Part shown: positions 5,775 through 11,908 of the stretch, one piece after another
Layout of the letters: the number at the start of each line of letters is the position of its first letter
Numbering within the stretch: position 1 is the stretch's first letter
Made by a program: the position numbers and the translations under genes
Assembly: GCA_035268985.1 (NCBI GenBank)
Contig: DATFJV010000113.1
Coordinates: 1 to 11,908 of the forward strand
Reading direction: 5' to 3'
Source: JAAYHV01 sp035268985
Lineage (GTDB): Bacteria; Bacillota; Clostridia; Peptostreptococcales; Anaerovoracaceae
DNA length: 11,908 bases
Notes under the pieces: generated by a model
Databases searched by the model: none
Told to the model about the DNA's origin: nothing
What the model saw: only the letters and a program-made list of their open reading frames with translations

Positions 5775-7025
5775 ATGAAAAGAATATTAGTAGTATTATT
5801 AACCTTATCACTCTTGGTAGCAGTGGTTGCGGGATGTTCTTCAGAGCCTGCTGAAGAAGATCAGGCAGTTGTAATCTATCAAAACAAAGTGGAAATTCAT
5901 GATCAATTGACAGCTTTTGCTGAAACCTACAAAGAAGCAACAGGCAAAGAAGTCATTGTTAAGACTTCAGGTGGAGATTCACCTTATGCTGAAGCATTAA
6001 GGGCGGAGTTCCAATCAGACAGACAACCTGACATATTTGTTATCGAAGGTATGGGCGGTTACAACACATGGGAATCAAAACTTCAACCTTTTGAAGAAGA
6101 AGAATGGATGGAGTTTACAGACCTTGAATTTGTTGTAGACGGAAAAATCATTGGTTTCCCAGTTGCTGTTGAGGCATGGGGAATGGCTTACAATGAAGAC
6201 ATGTTGGAACAAGCAGGAGTAGATCCATCCACCTTAACATCACAAGAGGCTTATCGTGCCGCTTTTGAAAAAATAGACGGCATGAAGGATGAACTAGGCA
6301 TAAGCTCAGTAGTAGCTATGGCAGCTGGTCCTGATATGAGATGGGTAACAGGATTGCATAACTTCAACGGCTACTTATCAGCAGGATTACCATACGGCGA
6401 CACTACAGTTTTAGATAAGCTAAACAATGGTGAAGCTGATATGGATCGTCTAACAGAGTATGCTGACTGGGTAGAACTGCTATTTGAATATGCTGACCGT
6501 ACTGTCCTTTTGACTGGAAACTACGATTCTCAAGTTAGTCAATTTGGAACTGAAAAAGCAGCATTTATCCATCAAGGAAACTGGATAGACCCTTGGCTTG
6601 AAGAAAACGGCGTTGATTTCCCTATGGCATTTGCACCTCATGCATCAGTTAAAGGAACCCACGAGAGTATATTTATTGGTGCTCCATCATTCTATGTAAT
6701 AAATAGTGAAAGCACTAATCAGGAAGCAGCAAGAGAATTTTTGAACTTCATGGTTACAGAAGAAGCTGGCCATAAGTACATGGTAGAAGAAGCTAAAATG
6801 GTACCAGCATTTAGTAATGTAAACTTAACACCTTCTACCCCACTTTCTGCAAACGTTGTAGAATGGATGAAAAAAGATGCCAAGTATACTTGGTTACAAA
6901 ACGACATGCCTGATGGTTTTGGAATGGGAACTATCGCACCAATATATGAGGCATTTGCAAAAGGCGACATTACAAAAGCTCAGTTCATAGAGCAAATTGT
7001 AGGAAAGATAGAAGAAATAGAGTAA
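5775..7025 (+). CDS. Sugar-binding lipoprotein of a CUT1 ABC transporter
   Basis: Extracytoplasmic solute-binding protein of 416 residues (SBP family 1, MalE-like). It captures the sugar and delivers it to the two permeases encoded next. The N-terminus MKRILVVLLTLSLLVAVVAGC is a typical lipoprotein signal, with the lipobox VVAGC and Cys21 as the lipid-anchored residue, followed by an acidic linker (SSEPAEEDQ). The mature part has the usual order: a first beta strand and helix (HDQLTAFAETYKEATG), RQPDIFVIEG, then GFPVAVEAWGMAYNEDML, and a C-terminal lobe with EAAREFLNFMVTEEAGHKYM. Substrate cannot be read from the sequence. The amylosucrase and fructokinase neighbours favour sucrose, with maltose- or isomaltose-type sugars as alternatives. 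It is the first gene of the operon, under the repressible promoter at 5688-5716, and is followed by a hairpin terminator that should make it the most abundant product. Confidence 0.93.
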   Translation: MKRILVVLLTLSLLVAVVAGCSSEPAEEDQAVVIYQNKVEIHDQLTAFAETYKEATGKEVIVKTSGGDSPYAEALRAEFQSDRQPDIFVIEGMGGYNTWESKLQPFEEEEWMEFTDLEFVVDGKIIGFPVAVEAWGMAYNEDMLEQAGVDPSTLTSQEAYRAAFEKIDGMKDELGISSVVAMAAGPDMRWVTGLHNFNGYLSAGLPYGDTTVLDKLNNGEADMDRLTEYADWVELLFEYADRTVLLTGNYDSQVSQFGTEKAAFIHQGNWIDPWLEENGVDFPMAFAPHASVKGTHESIFIGAPSFYVINSESTNQEAAREFLNFMVTEEAGHKYMVEEAKMVPAFSNVNLTPSTPLSANVVEWMKKDAKYTWLQNDMPDGFGMGTIAPIYEAFAKGDITKAQFIEQIVGKIEEIE

Positions 7026-7038
7026 CATATCAAATTTT

Positions 7039-7071
7039 AAAAAGGGTGTAGCTTCAAATGCACCCTTTTTT
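7039..7071 (+). terminator. Intra-operon terminator after the binding-protein gene
   Basis: AAAAAGGGTG (7039-7048) pairs with CACCCTTTTT (7061-7070), with a possible further T-G and A-T pair inside, a loop of about 8 nt, and a run of six T. It lies 14 nt after the binding-protein stop and 37 nt before the first permease gene. No strong new promoter is visible between, so the permease genes probably depend on partial read-through, or the hairpin protects the upstream mRNA from 3' decay. Confidence 0.8.
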
Positions 7072-7107
7072 CATAATATTATTGATAAGATAGAAAAGAG
7101 GTAGATT

Positions 7108-8013
7108 ATGAACAAACGTATAAAGGACAATTTAGTTTTTTGGTTGTTTCTAGCACCGGCGCTTTTTTCTTTTCTAGTGGTTGTAATTATCCCGTTTTTT
7201 ATGGGTTTATATTATTCAATGACAGACTGGACAGCTGTCGCAGGACTGGAAGCCAATTGGGTAGGGTTCAAAAATTATGAAGACATGTTTTCAGATTTGG
7301 CTTTTAGGTATTCATTTATTAGGACTTTTTTATTTAGTGTATTAAGTGTTATTACAATTAATGTAATAGCATTATTCTTTGCTTTTCTAGTTACTCGTGA
7401 AATACGATTTAGAAATTTTTATAGAGCAGGATTTTTTATACCAAACCTAATAGGTGGTCTGGTTTTAGGTTATATTTGGCAATTTATTTTCAAAGAGGTA
7501 GTTCCAGCTATAGGAGGATTATTAGGAATTAACTTCATTGAAAATCTTCTTTTACTGGCAGATCCAAATTTAACATTGATTGGACTCATAATGGCATTTA
7601 CATGGCAGTATGCTGGGTATATTATGATGATTTATGTGGCTGCTCTTTTAAACGTACCCCAAGAATTACTTGAAGCAAGTGAAATTGACGGAGCAAATTT
7701 TTGGCAAAAACTTCGAAATATTACCATACCAATGATAGCTCAAGCATTCACCATAACATCATTTCTGACACTGGTTAATTCTTTCAAACAATACGACATC
7801 ATAGTTGCACTTACAGCTGGTGGACCTACAGATATATACAAAGGCGAAGTTGTTAATTCCACAGAGCTCCTGGCAGTTCATATATACAATATTGCCTTTA
7901 AATACAATAAAATGGCACAAGGGCAAGCTAGAGCAATTATATTTTTCTTAGTATTATCAGTTGTATCTATAGCCCAGGTTTATTATAATAAACAGAAGGA
8001 GATTGAAATGTAA
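7108..8013 (+). CDS. ABC transporter permease, MalF-type (CUT1)
   Basis: Inner-membrane subunit of 301 residues that forms half of the sugar channel. Hydrophobic segments near 10-33, 72-95, 107-128, 155-181, 210-226 and 276-292 suggest about six membrane spans. The EAA loop that docks on the ATPase is clear: EASEIDGANFWQKLRNITIP at 189-208, with the conserved G195 and final P208. The N-terminal FLAPALFSFLVVVIIPFFMG is typical of MalF/UgpA/MsmF-like proteins, which in Firmicutes are about 290-300 residues and lack the extra domain of E. coli MalF. The start has GAGG six nt ahead of the ATG. The stop codon overlaps the start of the next permease by one base (TAATG), indicating translational coupling. 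Substrate cannot be deduced from this subunit. Confidence 0.94.
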   Translation: MNKRIKDNLVFWLFLAPALFSFLVVVIIPFFMGLYYSMTDWTAVAGLEANWVGFKNYEDMFSDLAFRYSFIRTFLFSVLSVITINVIALFFAFLVTREIRFRNFYRAGFFIPNLIGGLVLGYIWQFIFKEVVPAIGGLLGINFIENLLLLADPNLTLIGLIMAFTWQYAGYIMMIYVAALLNVPQELLEASEIDGANFWQKLRNITIPMIAQAFTITSFLTLVNSFKQYDIIVALTAGGPTDIYKGEVVNSTELLAVHIYNIAFKYNKMAQGQARAIIFFLVLSVVSIAQVYYNKQKEIEM

Positions 8014-8873
8014 TGGAATCTAAAAATAAATATATTAAAATATTACTGCAAATTGTAACAATATCATTTTTTCTAGTTACCTTATTTCCTTTTTTTGTTG
8101 TAATTGTTAATGCAGCAAAATCCTCACTAGAAATAATTACAGAACCAATAGCATTTCCAGAACACTGGACTCAGTTATTTGCAAATATAAAAGAGATATG
8201 GACAAGTCCTAATATAAGATATGCTTCAAGTGTATATTCATCTATTATTATCACAAGCATTTCCCTGCTTACTATATCCATATTTTCAGCTATGGCGGCA
8301 TGGGTTCTGGTTAGAAGAAAGACTCCAATATCAACAGTTATTTTTCTCCTTTTTATAAGTGGATTAATCATACCTTTTCAGGTTGTTATGTTTCATCTAA
8401 TCGCTCTTTTTAGAATGATAAACGAAACCCTTGGAATCAGACTGTTAAGGGAGTATCACGGAATGATTTTTGCTTATATAGGTTTTGGAGCTCCTCTTGC
8501 AGTATTTATGTTTCATGGATTTATCAAATCAATACCCCTAGAGTTGGAAGAAGCTGCCTTACTTGATGGTTGCTCAAAACCTCAGATTTTCTTTAAGGTT
8601 ATTATGCCAATTCTAAAGCCAATTTTTGTAACTATTAGTATACTTAATGCTATTTGGATATGGAACGACTTCCTACTTCCATCTTTGATACTTGGTATAG
8701 GACAGGATGTACAGACCATTCCCCTTGCTATAGCCAATTTTGCAGGATCCTTTGTTAAGAAATGGGACTTGATAATGACAGCTGTTCTTATGGCAGCAGC
8801 ACCGATTATTGTAGGATTTATAATAGCACAAAAACATATTATAAAAGGCATGGTTTCGGGGTCAATCAAATAA
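8013..8873 (+). CDS. ABC transporter permease, MalG-type (CUT1)
   Basis: Second channel subunit, 286 residues, partner of the preceding permease. About six membrane spans are visible (near 10-33, 75-100, 107-132, 150-171, 198-218 and 252-273). The EAA loop is present as EEAALLDGCSKPQIFFKVIMP (about 179-199), with D185-G186 and P199. The C-terminus KGMVSGSIK is typical of MalG/UgpE/MsmG-like proteins, whose last residues insert into the ATPase dimer. The ATG overlaps the upstream stop by one base, and an AAGGAG at 7996-8001 lies inside the end of the upstream gene. The following regulator gene begins 21 nt after its stop, consistent with a single transcript. Confidence 0.94.
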   Translation: MESKNKYIKILLQIVTISFFLVTLFPFFVVIVNAAKSSLEIITEPIAFPEHWTQLFANIKEIWTSPNIRYASSVYSSIIITSISLLTISIFSAMAAWVLVRRKTPISTVIFLLFISGLIIPFQVVMFHLIALFRMINETLGIRLLREYHGMIFAYIGFGAPLAVFMFHGFIKSIPLELEEAALLDGCSKPQIFFKVIMPILKPIFVTISILNAIWIWNDFLLPSLILGIGQDVQTIPLAIANFAGSFVKKWDLIMTAVLMAAAPIIVGFIIAQKHIIKGMVSGSIK

Positions 8874-8894
8874 TAATATTAGTAGGAGATTAAA

Positions 8895-9920
8895 GTGAAA
8901 AAAATTACAATAAATGAAATAGCAAAACGTAGTGGTGTATCAAAAGCAACAGTATCAAGGGTTATAAATAACTCAAAACCTGTGAGTGATGAAGTTCGTC
9001 AAAGAGTAATGACAGAAATAGACAAAGCTAATTTCGTACCCAATGCCCTTGGAAGAAGTTTATCTCTAAAGAAATCCCATCAGATTGGAGTTATCATACC
9101 AGACTTAGCAAACCCAGTTTTCTCAAGAATCATAGCTGGCATGGAATCCTATATTCGGTCCGAAAACTACTCTTTACTTATTACTGCTACGGATTTCAAC
9201 ATAGATACAGGCATTAAGCACATACAAATATTAAATGAAAAGGCAATAGACGGTTTGATTTTTCTAGCCGGAGCTATGAATGAAGAATTAATAAAGGAAC
9301 TTAAAGCTTTTCATAAGCCTGTTGTTGTGATTGGATCGGATCTTGATAGCGATACTATACCTATAATAGAAATAGATAATAAAAAAGCTGCTTGTGATGC
9401 TGCTAACTATCTTATTTCTTTAGGACATAAAAAAATTGCTATGATTCGTGGTCCATTAAGCGATCGTTACGCAGGTAAAGAGAGATTTTTAGGATATCAA
9501 GAGGCATTGATAGAGAAGGGTATTTATCAAAAAAACTTTGTGGTGGAAGGCAAGTATTCCTTCGGTCATGGATATCAAGGGATGAAGGCCTTACTGGTTA
9601 AAAAGCAATTACCTACTGCAGTTTTTTGTGCAAATGATCTTATGGCTGTAGGAGCTATGAAATGTTCCATAGACAATGGATATAAGGTTCCAGAAGATAT
9701 CTCCTTTATTGGTTTTGATGACGTGGAGATTGCCAGAATGTATAACCCCACCCTTACTACAATTCATCAACCTTTTGAAGAAAAGGGTTTGCAAGCTACT
9801 AAAAAGATTATAAATATGATTAAAGATCAAAATGATAAAAAAGTATCGGAAAAATCAGATATTATAGTTCTTCCTCATGAGTTGATTGTGAGGCAAAGCA
9901 CAGTGGATATAAGCAGTTAA
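8895..9920 (+). CDS. LacI/GalR-family transcriptional regulator
   Basis: A 341-residue DNA-binding repressor with a periplasmic-binding-protein-like sensor domain. The N-terminal helix-turn-helix ITINEIAKRSGVSKATVSRV (4-23) carries the family's ATVSRV recognition helix. The hinge follows at PNALGRSLSLKK (49-60), with L56 in the position that inserts into the central CG step of LacI-type operators. The sensor begins IGVIIPDLANPVFSRII and has the usual CANDLMAVGAM and VPEDISFIGFDDVE segments; a free sugar, not a phosphosugar, is the probable effector but is not determined. Translation starts at GTG with AGGAG 6 nt upstream. It sits inside the transporter operon, between permease and kinase, so control through operators 3798-3809 and 5698-5709 would make it autoregulated. 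The 8874-8894 gap has no visible promoter. Confidence 0.94.
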   Translation: MKKITINEIAKRSGVSKATVSRVINNSKPVSDEVRQRVMTEIDKANFVPNALGRSLSLKKSHQIGVIIPDLANPVFSRIIAGMESYIRSENYSLLITATDFNIDTGIKHIQILNEKAIDGLIFLAGAMNEELIKELKAFHKPVVVIGSDLDSDTIPIIEIDNKKAACDAANYLISLGHKKIAMIRGPLSDRYAGKERFLGYQEALIEKGIYQKNFVVEGKYSFGHGYQGMKALLVKKQLPTAVFCANDLMAVGAMKCSIDNGYKVPEDISFIGFDDVEIARMYNPTLTTIHQPFEEKGLQATKKIINMIKDQNDKKVSEKSDIIVLPHELIVRQSTVDISS

Positions 9921-9934
9921 TTGGAGGAGGTTTT

Positions 9935-10879
9935 ATGATTTCAGTACTATGTATAGGAGAAATGCTTATAGATTTTATGGGATCAAAAAAAGATAGTAAT
10001 CTTGCTGAACAAGAGTCCTTCATAATGAAGCCAGGAGGTGCACCAGCCAATGTGGCATGTGTCATTGGTGAATTAGGAGGCAGTTGTTATTTTTACGGTT
10101 CAGTAGGAAGGGACGGATTTGGTGATTTTCTAGAAAAAACTCTAAAAGATTACAATGTAAAGACCAAATGGTTGAAGAAATCTAATATTCCAACTACACT
10201 GGCTTTTGTCTCCGTTGACAGCCAAGGAGAGAGAGATTTTGTTTTTTATCGTGGAGCAGATGGAGATGTATCAATGACAAGCATTGAAAATTTTCAAGAA
10301 GAAAATATTAAAATAGTCCATTTTGGAGCTGCTACTGGATTTTTAGAAGGCAATCTAAAAAACACATACATTCAACTACTAAATACAGCAAAGAAAGAAG
10401 GATATTTCATATCCTTTGACCCAAACTATAGAGATGCATTCTGGTCAGAAAAACCTGAAGTATTTAGAAAATCCTGTGATGAATTCTTAAGATTGGCAGA
10501 TATTATAAAACTAAGTGAAGAAGAAGCTTTTCTTATATCAAAAGTCAATAATGAAAAAGATATGATTTCATATTTTCGAAATAATTATAAAGCTACTTTT
10601 GCTGTTACTATTGGAAGCAGAGGGGCTCTAGTTTTTAATAAAGAATGGAAAATGACAATACCTGCACCTAAGGTTAAAGTAGTTGACACTACCGGCGCCG
10701 GAGATGGATTTATAGGAGCACTTCTATATGAACTTAGTAATACAGAGAAACCCTACAGCATAGTTGCTTCAAGAACTGAAATGAAGAAATATATAGAAAG
10801 GGCAAATAGGGTAGCTTCTAATATTTGTACAGAATTAGGTGCTTTATCGGCATTGAAAACAAAAATCAATATTTTATAG
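9935..10879 (+). CDS. scrK: Fructokinase, PfkB (ribokinase-like) family
   Basis: A 314-residue cytoplasmic sugar kinase that most likely converts fructose and ATP to fructose 6-phosphate. It shows the first signature around KPGGAPANVACVIGELGG (31-48), the GSVGRDGFGDF segment, FVFYRGADGDVSM, ISFDPNYRDAFW, and the second PfkB signature DTTGAGDGFIGALL from D251, with catalytic base D257 and the anion-hole GAGD. GGAPANVA and the ISFDPNYR stretch are usual in fructokinases, but close relatives phosphorylating other ketoses or 2-keto-3-deoxygluconate cannot be excluded by sequence alone. The amylosucrase in the locus would release fructose as its leaving group, which supports the assignment. A strong GGAGGAGG lies at 9923-9930, just before the ATG. 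The gene follows the regulator by 14 nt and precedes the ATPase gene by 22 nt. Confidence 0.88.
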   Translation: MISVLCIGEMLIDFMGSKKDSNLAEQESFIMKPGGAPANVACVIGELGGSCYFYGSVGRDGFGDFLEKTLKDYNVKTKWLKKSNIPTTLAFVSVDSQGERDFVFYRGADGDVSMTSIENFQEENIKIVHFGAATGFLEGNLKNTYIQLLNTAKKEGYFISFDPNYRDAFWSEKPEVFRKSCDEFLRLADIIKLSEEEAFLISKVNNEKDMISYFRNNYKATFAVTIGSRGALVFNKEWKMTIPAPKVKVVDTTGAGDGFIGALLYELSNTEKPYSIVASRTEMKKYIERANRVASNICTELGALSALKTKINIL

Positions 10880-10886
10880 AGGCTTG

Positions 10887-10892
10887 AGGAGG
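10887..10892 (+). promoter_or_regulatory. Ribosome binding site of the ATPase gene
   Basis: AGGAGG lies 9 nt before the ATG at 10902. The in-frame ATG at 10896 is only 3 nt from it, too close for good initiation, so 10902 is preferred. Confidence 0.75.
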
Positions 10893-10901
10893 TAAATGTA
10901 T

Positions 10902-11908
10902 ATGGCAAATTTAAAGCTGGAAAAAGTAAACAAGATTTTCCCAAATGGATTTCAGGCAGTTAAAGATTTTGGACTTGATATTCCAGACAAGGAATTTATG
11001 GTATTTGTTGGACCTTCCGGATGTGGAAAAACAACAACTCTTAGGATGATAGCAGGACTCGAGGATGCAACAGATGGAAAAATATATATTGGGGACAAAT
11101 TAGTCAACGATATATCGCCGAAGGACAGAAATATAGCTATGGTGTTTCAAAATTACGCTCTTTATCCACATATGACTGTTTATGATAATATGGCATTCGG
11201 ATTAAAACTCAAAAAAACACCTAAGGATGAAATAAAGGAAAGGATTACTAAATCAGCTACAATACTAGGAATAGAGGGACTCCTAGATCGTAAACCAAAG
11301 CAGCTCTCTGGAGGACAGAGACAGCGTGTTGCCCTAGGTAGAGCAATTGTGCGTAAGCCTGAAGTATTCCTGATGGATGAACCACTTTCAAATTTGGATG
11401 CTAAACTTAGAGTGCAGATGCGTACAGAATTGATAAAGCTACACAGTGATCTGGAGACCACATTCATCTACGTAACTCACGACCAGACGGAAGCTATGAC
11501 TATGGGAACTCGAATCTGTGTTATAAACGAAGGAGAAATTCAACAGGTAGATAAACCAAGGACTATATATAATTATCCTTCAAATATATTTGTTGCAAGC
11601 TTTATCGGGACACCTCAAATGAACTTCTTTGATGGTGAAACCCTAGACACACCGGATATTAAAGTTGAGGGATGTACTATGGCTTTGAATTCAGTTTTAG
11701 TGGATCGTGTAAAAAATGACAATCTATACAACAAGCCTTTTAAACTTGGTATAAGACCTGAAGACATACATTTAAGTACAGGAGAAAAGGGAATAGATGG
11801 AGTAGTAGAAGTAACAGAACTACTAGGAAGCGACCTTAATATTTATTTTAAAATTAATGAAAAACAATATATCATGAAAACAGACTCTTCAAAGAATTAT
11901 AATTTTGG
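10902..11908 (+). CDS. msmK: Sugar ABC transporter ATPase, MsmK/UgpC/MalK type (3' end outside window)
   Basis: Cytoplasmic ATPase that powers the importer; 335 codons are visible with no stop, against about 360-375 for the family, so only a short C-terminal part is missing. All nucleotide-binding motifs are intact: Walker A GPSGCGKT (37-44), Q83 in VFQNYALYPHMTV, signature LSGGQRQRVA (135-144), Walker B VFLMDE (155-160), D-loop SNLDAKLR (163-170) and H-loop H193 in THDQ. After the ATPase core comes the TOBE/OB-fold part typical of sugar importers, recognised by SFIGTPQMNFF and FKLGIRPEDIHLS. Having the ATPase in the operon suggests a dedicated energiser, although MsmK-type proteins in Firmicutes often serve several sugar importers. 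The symbol is by similarity; malK or ugpC would describe the same family. Confidence 0.94.
   Translation, partial: MANLKLEKVNKIFPNGFQAVKDFGLDIPDKEFMVFVGPSGCGKTTTLRMIAGLEDATDGKIYIGDKLVNDISPKDRNIAMVFQNYALYPHMTVYDNMAFGLKLKKTPKDEIKERITKSATILGIEGLLDRKPKQLSGGQRQRVALGRAIVRKPEVFLMDEPLSNLDAKLRVQMRTELIKLHSDLETTFIYVTHDQTEAMTMGTRICVINEGEIQQVDKPRTIYNYPSNIFVASFIGTPQMNFFDGETLDTPDIKVEGCTMALNSVLVDRVKNDNLYNKPFKLGIRPEDIHLSTGEKGIDGVVEVTELLGSDLNIYFKINEKQYIMKTDSSKNYNF

Noticed and set aside
10896..10901. In-frame ATG two codons upstream in the ATPase gene
   Set aside because: Only 3 nt separate it from AGGAGG, whereas ATG 10902 has a 9-nt spacer and gives the usual short N-terminus.
1..11908. CRISPR arrays, tRNA/rRNA genes, insertion sequences, phage genes or defence systems
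   Set aside because: No regularly spaced repeats, cloverleaf-like sequences, transposase-like proteins or terminal inverted repeats were seen; the window is almost fully covered by recognised metabolic genes.

Overview
The window looks like chromosomal DNA of a low-GC Gram-positive anaerobe-type bacterium (Clostridia/Tissierellia-like Firmicute). This rests on the A+T-rich composition, strong AGGAGG-type ribosome binding sites, sigma-A-like promoters (TTGxxx, 17 nt, TATAAT), a short lipoprotein signal and a CcpA/LacI-style operator. The species cannot be told from the sequence alone. Apart from a gene fragment at the left edge, the window is one carbohydrate-utilisation locus centred on uptake and intracellular conversion of an alpha-glucoside, most likely sucrose.

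Layout: 2-196 is the 3' end of a gamma-glutamyltransferase gene. 197-552 is a non-coding gap with a degenerate tandem repeat (251-321), a very regular intrinsic terminator (348-388) and a probable promoter. 553-2034 is malQ (amylomaltase), which converges with malL (2046-3719, minus strand, an oligo-1,6-glucosidase) across an 11-nt gap. 3720-3842 is a divergent control region. 3843-5669 encodes an amylosucrase (GH13_4) with a TTG start. 5775-7025 (binding lipoprotein), 7108-8013 and 8013-8873 (two permeases), 8895-9920 (LacI-type regulator), 9935-10879 (fructokinase) and 10902 to beyond the right edge (MsmK/MalK-type ATPase) form one co-directional operon.

How the parts fit (inference): a CUT1 ABC transporter imports the sugar without phosphorylating it. 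Amylosucrase moves the glucosyl unit of sucrose onto an alpha-1,4-glucan and frees fructose. The fructokinase makes fructose 6-phosphate. MalQ reshuffles the maltooligosaccharides or glucan, and MalL removes alpha-1,6-linked glucose.

The strongest non-coding signal is a pair of nearly identical promoter/operators in front of the amylosucrase gene and the transporter operon. Each carries a palindrome around ACCGGT exactly in the spacer between a good -35 and a perfect TATAAT. They are the obvious targets for the LacI-family regulator in the operon, although they also nearly match the CcpA cre consensus. An intrinsic terminator just after the binding-protein gene probably limits expression of the downstream genes. 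No RNA genes, CRISPR arrays, insertion sequences or origins were seen.
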